Shown here: one piece after another, positions 1 through 5,644 of the stretch
Numbering within the stretch: the first letter of the stretch is position 1
Layout of the letters: the number at the start of each line of letters is the position of its first letter
Source of the DNA: JANXVY01 sp038329675
GTDB lineage: Bacteria > Pseudomonadota > Alphaproteobacteria > Rhizobiales > Hyphomicrobiaceae
Direction: 5' to 3'
DNA length: 5,908 nucleotides
NCBI GenBank assembly: GCA_038329675.1
Contig: JBBQNE010000168.1
Coordinates: 1-5,908, forward strand
Program-made: the position numbers and the translations under genes
The notes under the pieces: model-generated
What the model was told of the DNA's origin: nothing
What the model saw: the letters and a program-made list of their open reading frames with translations, nothing else
Databases searched by the model: none

Positions 1-809
1 GCGACGCCCGTTGCCGACGTATTGCCAAGGTTGCCAAACACCATTGCCTGAACGTTCACCGCCGTCCCCCAGTCGTCGGGGATCGCGTTGATGCGGCGGT
101 AATCCCGCGCGCGGTCGCCGTACCACGATCGAAACACGGCCGCGATCGCCCCCCAAAGTTGCTGGCGTAGATCTTGCGGAAATGGTGCGTCTTTCTCTTT
201 TATAACCGCCTTGTGATACTTGGCGACAATCTCCCGCCATTGGGGACCGGTCACGGCTGAGTCAGATGAAATGCCTTCCAAGTTCTTATAATTGTCGAGA
301 ATGTCTTCAAATACTCCGTGCGGCATTTCTAAAACGACATTGCCATACATTTGAATGAAACGACGGTAGCTATCGAAAGCAAAGCGCTCATCACCGGACC
401 GTATGGCCAGCCCTTCAACGGTTCGATCGTTCAGGCCAAGGTTCAAAATCGTATCCATCATGCCGGGCATAGACGCCCTCGCACCGGATCGGACCGAGAC
501 AAGCAACGGGGCTTTGTCGTCGCCAAAGCTCGCGCCAACGCTGTCGCCGACCGCTTTTAGCGCTGCATCGACCGGGCCAATGAGCCAATCGGGGACGCGA
601 TTGCCGGCGGCATAATAGGCAAGGCAAACTTCAGTCGTAATCGTAAATCCCGGCGGAACCGGCAGGCCGAGCTTGGCCATCTCGGCGAGGTTGGCACCCT
701 TACCGCCAAGCAAGTCGCGCATTTGCGCGTCGCCATCGGTCTGAGACAAGCCAAACACGAAAACGGGTGCATTTGTTAAGCCTGGAGCCGTCGATGGACG
801 TGGCTGCAT
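1..809 (-). CDS. ppdK: Pyruvate phosphate dikinase, N-terminal part (cut by window edge)
   Basis: PPDK interconverts pyruvate, ATP and Pi with PEP, AMP and PPi in the cytoplasm. The window holds the first 269 residues of a protein that is usually about 880-900 long; the rest lies beyond position 1. The visible part is the ATP-grasp nucleotide-binding domain. It shows GGKGANLAEMAKLGLPVPPGF at about 35-55, whose Lys37 probably matches the ATP-binding lysine of characterised PPDKs, and SVRSGARASMPGMMDT at 105-120 followed by ILNLGLND. The GNLGNTSATGV loop lies at the edge. The ATG at 809 is chosen because an in-frame TAG lies two codons upstream and GGAGAGGA sits 8 nt before it. About 15 residues precede the usual family start. 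The reading frame is intact throughout. It is divergent from the sigma-54 activator, with 259 bp between them. The PPDK motifs separate it from the related PEP synthase. Direction of flux (gluconeogenic or glycolytic) cannot be told from sequence. Confidence 0.96.
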   Translation of the reverse strand, partial: MQPRPSTAPGLTNAPVFVFGLSQTDGDAQMRDLLGGKGANLAEMAKLGLPVPPGFTITTEVCLAYYAAGNRVPDWLIGPVDAALKAVGDSVGASFGDDKAPLLVSVRSGARASMPGMMDTILNLGLNDRTVEGLAIRSGDERFAFDSYRRFIQMYGNVVLEMPHGVFEDILDNYKNLEGISSDSAVTGPQWREIVAKYHKAVIKEKDAPFPQDLRQQLWGAIAAVFRSWYGDRARDYRRINAIPDDWGTAVNVQAMVFGNLGNTSATGV

Positions 810-817
810 GATCTAAG

Positions 818-825
818 TCCTCTCC
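818..825 (-). promoter_or_regulatory. Ribosome binding site of ppdK
   Basis: On the minus strand the sequence reads GGAGAGGA, a strong match to the anti-Shine-Dalgarno complement, 8 nt before the ATG at 809. Together with the in-frame TAG just upstream of that ATG it fixes the start of ppdK. Confidence 0.75.
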
Positions 826-994
826 AGACGTTATCGCTTTGGTTGCTTCCTACCAGTGCGATGCCGCGCTGCCACCAGAAACCTTCGCACTAGCAGCATG
901 GCCGCAGACCGACAAAAAGTCTCACGGTGGGTGCCTCTTCAACGGCTTGTTTACGGTTGTCGGGCAATCTCGGCTCGTTGCGTGAGCGTTTCGT

Positions 995-1027
995 GGACAG
1001 TCGTCTGGTGTTGGGACAGCTGTCGGG
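995..1027. repeat. Two related GGACAG elements, possible operator pair
   Basis: GGACAGTCGTCTGG (995-1008) and GGACAGCTGTCGGG (1014-1027) agree at 11 of 14 positions and begin 19 bp apart, close to two helical turns. The second contains a perfect 10-bp palindrome, GACAGCTGTC (1015-1024). They lie 42-74 bp before the activator start codon. The repeat is directly visible. That it binds a regulator, perhaps the adjacent activator itself, is inference. Confidence 0.35.
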
Positions 1028-1068
1028 CCTCACGCGTTGGCCCTATTGAGTAGGTTGGTCGGCGTCCC

Positions 1069-2568
1069 ATGTTGAAGCGAGTGCTCATCGTCGATGACGA
1101 TCCAGCCCAGCGGCGGATCCTCGAAGAAGTCCTGAAGCGCCTTGGCTACGAAACCAAATCGGTCGCATCGGGCGAACAAACCCTTGCGGTGCTTGATAGC
1201 CCCGAGGCCGCGTCGATCTCGATCGTCCTGCTCGATTTGATGATGCCTGGCGTCGACGGCATGGCGGTGCTCGCAGCATTGTCTCAAAAACCCTCGATGC
1301 CCCCTGTCATCGTGCAAACGGCGAACGGCTCAATCGAAGCTGCAATTGGCGCCATTCGCGCCGGCGCGGTTGATTTTGTCGTAAAGCCAGCAAGCCCAGA
1401 GCGGCTCGATATCTCGATCAAGTCGGCATTAAAAATCGAAGCGCTCGCTGGCGAGATCACGCGTATCAAAAAGAAGGTTGAAGGGACGCTCACGTTTAAC
1501 GATCTGATCATCCGCAGCGAAGGCATGGCGCGGGTCATTGGTCTTGGACAGCGGGCGGCGGCCTCAAACATTCCAGTTTTAATCGAAGGCGAATCTGGCG
1601 TCGGCAAAGAGCTGATCGCCCGCGCGATCCAGGGCGAAAGCGAGCGGTCGGGCAAGCCGTTCATCACGGTTAATTGCGGCGCGATACCTGAAAACCTCGT
1701 CGAAAGCATCCTATTTGGCCACGAAAAGGGCTCCTTTACCGGCGCCACCGACCGTCGGATCGGCAAATTCCAGGAGGCCGATGGCGGCACCCTTTTCCTC
1801 GATGAAGTCGGCGAACTGCCACTCGACATCCAGGTCAAGCTGTTACGAGCCCTCCAAGAAGGTGAAATTGACCCCGTCGGCGCGAAGCGGCCGGTAAAGG
1901 TCAACTTCCGTCTCATCTCGGCCACCAACCGTGACATGATCCAGCAGGTCAAAGACGGTAAGTTCCGCGAAGACCTGTTCTACCGCTTGAACGTATTCCC
2001 GATCCTGATCCCCTCGCTACGCAACCGCCTTCAAGATATCCCCGAACTGGCCCACCATTTCATGGCGCGATTTGCAGCCGAAGAAGGCAAGCGCGTCACG
2101 GGCTTTTCGACCGATGCCATGCGGTTGCTCACGACCTACACGTGGCCGGGCAACGTGCGTCAGCTTGAAAACGCTGTCTTCCGCGCCGTCGTCTTAGCCG
2201 ACCGCGGTGAGTTGACCGTCGATGAGTTCCCGCAAATCGCTGCTCACGTCGATGGCTTTGATACATCGGTTCCCGCAGCACCATCCCCCGCACTCGCGCA
2301 CCGGCCAATCTATTCTGGCCCAGCATTGCTTGGCGCCGAGGCCACCGTGCCCCAAACGATCGAAGTGCGCGAGGGCGTGCTCGGCATCCCAGCAATACGC
2401 CAAGACGGCGAGATGCGAACCTTGGAGGAGATGGAAGCCGATATGATCCGTCTCGCGCTCGGTCGATACCGCGGGCACATGACCGAGGTCGCCAAACGGC
2501 TCAAGATTGGCAGATCGACACTTTACCGCAAAATGCAGGACTACGGCCTCGAACCAAGACCGAATTGA
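1069..2568 (+). CDS. NtrC-family sigma-54-dependent response regulator
   Basis: This is a two-component response regulator that activates sigma-54 RNA polymerase by ATP hydrolysis. The 499 residues show the usual three domains. The receiver (about 3-122) has an acidic pocket at Asp9-Asp11, phospho-acceptor Asp56 in VLLDLMMPG, Thr84 and Lys106. The AAA+ domain (about 145-385) has Walker A GESGVGKE (174-181), the sigma-54 contact loop as GSFTGA (221-226, a common variant of GAFTGA with the key Thr kept), Walker B LFLDE (242-246), SATNRD (284-289), arginine fingers in FREDLFYRLNVF, and sensor II WPGNVRQLEN (359-368). A Pro/Ala-rich linker (about 395-445) leads to a Fis-type HTH (about 452-495). 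All catalytic residues are present. The ATG at 1069 follows an in-frame TAG at 1051, but the ribosome site is weak. No histidine kinase gene is adjacent, so the partner is unknown. It is not clearly NtrC, NtrX, FlbD or DctD, so no symbol is given. Confidence 0.95.
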   Translation: MLKRVLIVDDDPAQRRILEEVLKRLGYETKSVASGEQTLAVLDSPEAASISIVLLDLMMPGVDGMAVLAALSQKPSMPPVIVQTANGSIEAAIGAIRAGAVDFVVKPASPERLDISIKSALKIEALAGEITRIKKKVEGTLTFNDLIIRSEGMARVIGLGQRAAASNIPVLIEGESGVGKELIARAIQGESERSGKPFITVNCGAIPENLVESILFGHEKGSFTGATDRRIGKFQEADGGTLFLDEVGELPLDIQVKLLRALQEGEIDPVGAKRPVKVNFRLISATNRDMIQQVKDGKFREDLFYRLNVFPILIPSLRNRLQDIPELAHHFMARFAAEEGKRVTGFSTDAMRLLTTYTWPGNVRQLENAVFRAVVLADRGELTVDEFPQIAAHVDGFDTSVPAAPSPALAHRPIYSGPALLGAEATVPQTIEVREGVLGIPAIRQDGEMRTLEEMEADMIRLALGRYRGHMTEVAKRLKIGRSTLYRKMQDYGLEPRPN

Positions 2569-2690
2569 TCGAAACGGCGAACCTTTCCAGACTATCGTGC
2601 GTTGGTCCAACAATATGACGGCGCATACCCGCTGTGCGGCGCTGCATTCGTGTTGGTATGGTAACGATAGGTCGCGTCACCGCCTTGCTT

Positions 2691-2720
2691 TTGATAACTT
2701 TGCCATGCCGCGGTCATAAG
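2691..2720 (+). promoter_or_regulatory. Weak candidate sigma-70-type promoter for the L,D-transpeptidase
   Basis: TTGATA (2691-2696; five of six to TTGACA) and CATAAG (2715-2720; four of six to TATAAT) are 18 bp apart. This would start transcription near 2727, about 50 nt before the ATG. Such matches arise by chance often, and alphaproteobacterial promoters diverge from this consensus, so this is a suggestion only. Confidence 0.25.
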
Positions 2721-2766
2721 GTCGCCGCGTGGAAGCGGGATCACTAGTCGGCCACCGATGGCGCTT

Positions 2767-2771
2767 GGAGG
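2767..2771 (+). promoter_or_regulatory. Ribosome binding site selecting the 2776 start
   Basis: GGAGG lies 4 nt before the ATG at 2776. The upstream in-frame ATG at 2758 has no such site, and starting there would put six non-hydrophobic residues before the signal peptide. The site therefore favours 2776, though the spacing is slightly short. Confidence 0.7.
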
Positions 2772-2775
2772 TTAT

Positions 2776-4776
2776 ATGCGTTTTGTGTTGTTTCTGGTGG
2801 CCGTTCTTTGTCCGCTGATGGCTGCAGCAGAGCCTGCAACGGTTGCAGGTTCAAACTCAAGCACAGGCCCAACCACTGCAGCCGTCGTCGACGTTCCATC
2901 AGCGACGCGCGCCCAATATCCAGACCCACCCGACACGGGGTCGCCCGCGCCTGAGCCCCCAAAGCCCGACGCGCCACCCCCAACCCCAGGGTCACCGCCG
3001 CCCGATCAGCCCAAACGCGCGCTTGATGGCCCACCGCTGGACCAAGCCAGTCAACCGCAGACACGACCAGAGCCAACACCGGTTATGGCCGCGTTGACAC
3101 GACGGCTGGCTGATAAAAAAATCGGCTTGTCCGCTGATGAACGGTCTGCCGTTGCCGCATTCTACGAGCGCCGTGGCAATCCGTTGTGGACGAATGATCA
3201 AGGGCTGAATGCGACCGGCAACGCGGTCGTTGCTGAATTGCGGCGTGCTGACGACTACGGTCTCCCAGTCACAGAGATCGTCGACCGTGATCTTGGGGCG
3301 CTGTTGCAATCAGTTTTGCCTGGTGGAGCAGGCGACCCACCGCCCGCGACGTTGGCTGAAACAGAGATCAAAATTATCGCAGCAGTGCTCGACTACGCCC
3401 GCTTGGCACGCGGCGGCCGCATCCCTGAGCCCTCAAAGCAGCTCGCGACTTACATCGACCGAGAGCCACAAATTCTCAAAGCGTCCCGTGTTGTTGAGCG
3501 GGTCCTGGCCGCGAGCGACCCAGCTGACGCGTTGCGGAAACTCAATCCCCAGCACGCCGAGTTCGAGGCACTTCGCCGGGCCTATGTCGACGTCCGCGGA
3601 AAAAGCGAAATCGAAGCTGCGACGACGATGCCGTCCGGACCGAGCATCCGTCCCGGCGATCGCCACCCCCACGTCGCGATCGCGCGGCGCATGCTCAAAC
3701 TCGAAGCGTCGGATGCCAGCGCAGCCGAACTGTTCGATCCGATAATGGTCGAACAGGTGCGTGCGCTTCAAACGACGCGCGATCTGTCACCTGCTGACGG
3801 GATTATCGGGCGCAAAACCCGCGAGGCGATCAACACGCTGGCTGATGAACGTGGCCCGAGTGCCCGGGATCTCCTCGTCAACATGGAGCAGTGGCGCTGG
3901 ATGCCCGATGATCTCGGCGACACGCGCATCGAGGTCAATATACCAGAATTCATGATCCGGCTCGTTCGCAATGGTCAGGTCGTGTTTTCAGAACGCGTCG
4001 TCGTCGGCCAGATCGACAAGCAGACGCCGCTGTTTTCGGATCGACTTCAAACGATCGTCACACGTCCTGACTGGATCTTGCCGGAAAGCGTCAAGGTCCG
4101 CGACGCGATCCCAAGCCTGCTTGGCCGTGGCGACTTTTTTAACACCTACGGCTTGCGCGTGCGCCGCGGCAATACCGAGGTCGATCCACGCTCAGTTGAC
4201 TGGTATTCGGCCAATCAACGCGCCTACACGTTCTATCAACCGCCAGGCGAAAAAAATGCTCTCGGCGAGGTCAAGTTCCTCTTCCCAAACAAGCATGCCG
4301 TGTATTTTCACGACACGCCAACCAAACAACTGTTCGATAAACGCGAGCGGGCCTACAGCCGCGGCTGTATCCGCGTCCGTGATCCAGTGCGGCTCGCCGA
4401 GTTGATCTTGGCGCCCGATCGGGGGTGGACGTCAGATAACGTGCGCGCTCTCGTCGTCGATGGACCCGAAGACAACCGCGTGACGCTAAACACGCCCTTG
4501 GCTGTCCACATCACATACTTCACCGTCACGACGGGAGAAGACGGCAAACTTAAGCGGCATCGCGATCTATATGGACACGCCAAACGGGTTTCGCTCGCGC
4601 TCGATGGTCGTTGGAAAGACATTGACATTCCAGCCGACCATCTCGCTCCAATTGAAGATCGCGAGTTTGACGTGTACGCTGCATCGGCCGAACGGCAGCG
4701 TGAAACTGGACCACAAAGGTTCAGGTATCAGGTGAGCCCGATGGACAATTTCTTCCGGTCGATTTTTGGCCCCTAA
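2776..4776 (+). CDS. Secreted YcbB-like L,D-transpeptidase (YkuD domain)
   Basis: It is predicted to form 3-3 crosslinks in peptidoglycan, or to attach proteins or amino acids to it, in the periplasm. The 666-residue product starts with a signal peptide (MRFVLFLVAVLCPLMAAAEP; likely cleavage after AAA at about 18). The Cys in it does not fit a lipobox. Residues 49-102 are a linker with 22 prolines in 54. An LdtD/YcbB-type scaffold region follows (about 102-284, including LWTNDQGLNATGNAVVAELRR), then a peptidoglycan-binding-1 motif (about 290-354, with DGIIGRKTREAINTL), then the YkuD catalytic domain (about 384-545). His512 in YFHDTPT and Ser528-Arg-Gly-Cys531-Ile-Arg533 form the active-site motif, with Cys531 the nucleophile. 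About 120 residues follow, ending in MDNFFRSIFGP. The domain order and length match the YcbB family. The start at 2776 rather than 2758 rests on GGAGG at 2767-2771. It converges with the MerR gene. Substrate and partners are unknown. Confidence 0.93.
   Translation: MRFVLFLVAVLCPLMAAAEPATVAGSNSSTGPTTAAVVDVPSATRAQYPDPPDTGSPAPEPPKPDAPPPTPGSPPPDQPKRALDGPPLDQASQPQTRPEPTPVMAALTRRLADKKIGLSADERSAVAAFYERRGNPLWTNDQGLNATGNAVVAELRRADDYGLPVTEIVDRDLGALLQSVLPGGAGDPPPATLAETEIKIIAAVLDYARLARGGRIPEPSKQLATYIDREPQILKASRVVERVLAASDPADALRKLNPQHAEFEALRRAYVDVRGKSEIEAATTMPSGPSIRPGDRHPHVAIARRMLKLEASDASAAELFDPIMVEQVRALQTTRDLSPADGIIGRKTREAINTLADERGPSARDLLVNMEQWRWMPDDLGDTRIEVNIPEFMIRLVRNGQVVFSERVVVGQIDKQTPLFSDRLQTIVTRPDWILPESVKVRDAIPSLLGRGDFFNTYGLRVRRGNTEVDPRSVDWYSANQRAYTFYQPPGEKNALGEVKFLFPNKHAVYFHDTPTKQLFDKRERAYSRGCIRVRDPVRLAELILAPDRGWTSDNVRALVVDGPEDNRVTLNTPLAVHITYFTVTTGEDGKLKRHRDLYGHAKRVSLALDGRWKDIDIPADHLAPIEDREFDVYAASAERQRETGPQRFRYQVSPMDNFFRSIFGP
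2833..2849. repeat. 17-bp palindrome inside the 5' end of the L,D-transpeptidase gene
   Basis: CCTGCAAC-G-GTTGCAGG is a perfect 8-bp inverted repeat with a one-base centre. It lies just after the signal-peptide cleavage codons, 57 nt into the gene. It may be an operator-like site, or chance within codons for Pro-Ala-Thr-Val-Ala-Gly. Confidence 0.4.
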
Positions 4777-4913
4777 GCTTTGTCGTCTATGGTCTAGGCC
4801 TCGGGGGTGGGGGGCGTTCCGCTGATTCCCTTTGCTAAACACCGCCGCACAGACTGACGGTCAGGGCAGCGCGGTCAGCAGGGCCGTCCAGCTTCACATG
4901 TCGCGAAAATAGC
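4777..4913. other. Convergent intergenic gap
   Basis: These 137 bases separate the convergent stops of the L,D-transpeptidase and the MerR gene. The tRNA gene sometimes found after ihfA-merR was looked for on the minus strand and is not here: there is no T-loop GGTTCGAATCC-like sequence. The only fold seen is the weak stem at 4856-4888, listed separately. Confidence 0.6.
4856..4888. terminator. Weak hairpin, possible bidirectional transcription stop
   Basis: GACGGTC (4856-4862) can pair with GGCCGTC (4882-4888) as a 7-bp stem with one G-T pair and a 19-nt loop. Neither side is followed by a T-run, so it is not a canonical Rho-independent terminator. CGGTCAG occurs twice (4858-4864, 4872-4878), and CTGAC-G-GTCAG (4854-4864) is a competing palindrome. 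Its position between convergent genes is the only reason to suggest termination. Confidence 0.2.
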
Positions 4914-5447
4914 TTAGCGACCCCTGGCGCCCTTTCGAGCCGGCGTTTCATTGGTCAAAGCCATGTTGACGCTAATCGGTCCTGCGTTGGCTTGCCAAAG
5001 CCTGACGCGACATGCTTCGAGCTCCCGGATCGCGCCGTCGACGAGGTCGGCGACTTGGCGCTGATTAAGTTCACCACCAACTTTGGGCGCCGACGAGCCG
5101 CGGGCAAGCCTCCGGATGCGACCCATCTTCTCTGTCGGAGTCGCGATGGCTTTGCCTTTGCCAGGCGCCTTTGGACTGGCGACCGAGAACAACTTGACCT
5201 CTTCGATCCCCTGTTCCCGGAGAATTTTTTGCACGCCTTTGATCGTGTAGCCTTCCGCGTGCAGAAGATTTTGGATCCCTCGCAGCAAAACAACGTCCTC
5301 CGGTCGGTAATACCGACGACCGCCTCCGCGTTTCATGGGCTTGATCTGCGGAAACTTAACTTCCCAAAAACGAAGCACGTGTTTTGGGATTTCAAGTTCA
5401 TCAGCGACCTCGCTGATCGTCCTGAAGGCTTCAACTGATTTCGTCAT
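4914..5447 (-). CDS. MerR-family transcriptional regulator downstream of ihfA
   Basis: This is a 177-residue cytoplasmic DNA-binding protein. The N-terminal winged HTH of the MerR_1 type spans about 8-78: ISEVADELEIPKHVLRFWE forms the HTH (11-29), KRGGGRRYYRPEDV the wing (39-52), and the family-typical GYTIKGVQKIL follows (66-76). A basic, flexible linker (about 90-125) leads to a predicted helix (about 127-153) that may mediate dimerisation. The only cysteine is Cys146, so the cysteine ligands of metal-sensing MerR proteins are absent and the signal is unknown. The ATG at 5447 is fixed by an in-frame TGA two codons upstream; GGGGA lies 9 nt before it (5457-5461). It sits 197 bp after ihfA on the same strand, an arrangement known in alphaproteobacteria where this regulator is poorly characterised. 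It converges with the transpeptidase gene. It may be co-transcribed with ihfA or have its own promoter in the gap. Confidence 0.92.
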   Translation of the reverse strand: MTKSVEAFRTISEVADELEIPKHVLRFWEVKFPQIKPMKRGGGRRYYRPEDVVLLRGIQNLLHAEGYTIKGVQKILREQGIEEVKLFSVASPKAPGKGKAIATPTEKMGRIRRLARGSSAPKVGGELNQRQVADLVDGAIRELEACRVRLWQANAGPISVNMALTNETPARKGARGR

Positions 5448-5550
5448 CGATCATTTTCCCCGCGTTCGACCGCTGGAGCGATGCCGCAAATGTCGGCCGC
5501 TCGACCTGAACGCAGACTGAAACCGATGATACAGACGAATTAAGCGCGAT

Positions 5551-5567
5551 TGACGTGAAACCCGTCA
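5551..5567. promoter_or_regulatory. Inverted repeat TGACG-N7-CGTCA upstream of the MerR gene
   Basis: TGACG (5551-5555) and CGTCA (5563-5567) are perfect 5-bp inverted arms around 7 bases, about 104-120 bp before the MerR start. On the minus strand it lies between TTGTGA and CTTAAT, weak -35/-10-like hexamers 20 bp apart. Long spacers with an inverted repeat inside are typical of MerR-controlled promoters, so autoregulation is possible. The hexamers are poor and this is only a hypothesis. Confidence 0.25.
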
Positions 5568-5592
5568 CAACACAATTCTGGACATTCCCTTA

Positions 5593-5641
5593 CCACACGC
5601 CGTGGTTGCAGGACCGGCCGCACTGGAACCACGGCGTGTGG
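5593..5641. repeat. Perfect 15-bp inverted repeat after ihfA (hairpin without T-tract)
   Basis: Arms 5593-5607 (CCACACGCCGTGGTT) and 5627-5641 are exact reverse complements. Inside, after one G-G mismatch, CAG (5609-5611) can pair with CTG (5623-5625), leaving an 11-nt loop. It begins 3 nt after the ihfA stop codon on the minus strand. The DNA beyond it reads TAAGGGAATG there, without a T-run, so it is not a standard Rho-independent terminator. It may stop or process the ihfA transcript, protect its 3' end, or be a dispersed palindromic element. Each arm also contains a small CCAC/GTGG inverted repeat. Confidence 0.85.
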
Positions 5642-5644
5642 GAC

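Larger units (their letters stand above)
810..1068. other. Divergent intergenic region between ppdK and the sigma-54 activator
   Basis: These 259 bases must hold the control regions of two divergent genes. I could not assign a convincing -35/-10 pair or a -24/-12 (sigma-54) promoter in either direction. Visible structure is concentrated at 980-1035: a 7-bp inverted repeat GCGTGAG/CTCACGC (980-986 and 1029-1035) encloses two related 14-bp elements starting with GGACAG. A 65-codon open frame at 856-1053 has no ribosome site and no recognisable protein, so I treat it as chance. Confidence 0.6.
2569..2775. other. Intergenic gap before the L,D-transpeptidase gene
   Basis: These 207 bases separate two genes on the same strand. 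No terminator with a T-run was found after the activator stop. A short hairpin CGCGG/CCGCG (2709-2713 and 2725-2729, 11-nt loop) overlaps the candidate promoter described separately. The spacing makes tight co-transcription of the two genes unlikely but does not exclude read-through. Confidence 0.5.

Noticed and set aside
850..890. Sigma-54 promoter upstream of ppdK on the minus strand (TGGCAG...ATCGC)
   Set aside because: The GG and GC are not 10 bp apart as the -24/-12 consensus requires, and the TTGC element is missing.
856..1053. 65-codon open frame on the plus strand in the divergent intergenic region
   Set aside because: It has no ribosome site and no recognisable motif, and its Arg/Cys-rich composition is typical of chance frames in GC-rich DNA. 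It also overlaps the likely control region.
1284..1952. 222-codon open frame antisense to the sigma-54 activator
   Set aside because: The opposite strand encodes a fully conserved receiver and AAA+ domain, and the antisense product has no known motif. Long antisense frames are common in GC-rich genes.
2758..2775. Upstream ATG at 2758 as start of the L,D-transpeptidase
   Set aside because: No ribosome site precedes it, whereas GGAGG precedes the ATG at 2776, which also gives a cleaner signal peptide.
3209..3745. 178-codon frame inside the L,D-transpeptidase gene
   Set aside because: It is a +2 shadow of a gene whose own frame carries the scaffold and peptidoglycan-binding regions. The product is Ser/Arg-rich without motifs.
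4777..4913. tRNA gene after merR, as seen in some alphaproteobacteria
   Set aside because: No cloverleaf, T-loop or CCA-like end could be found on either strand.
4992..5438. 148-codon frame antisense to the MerR gene
   Set aside because: The minus strand encodes a clear MerR winged HTH with a defined start, and the antisense frame has no support.
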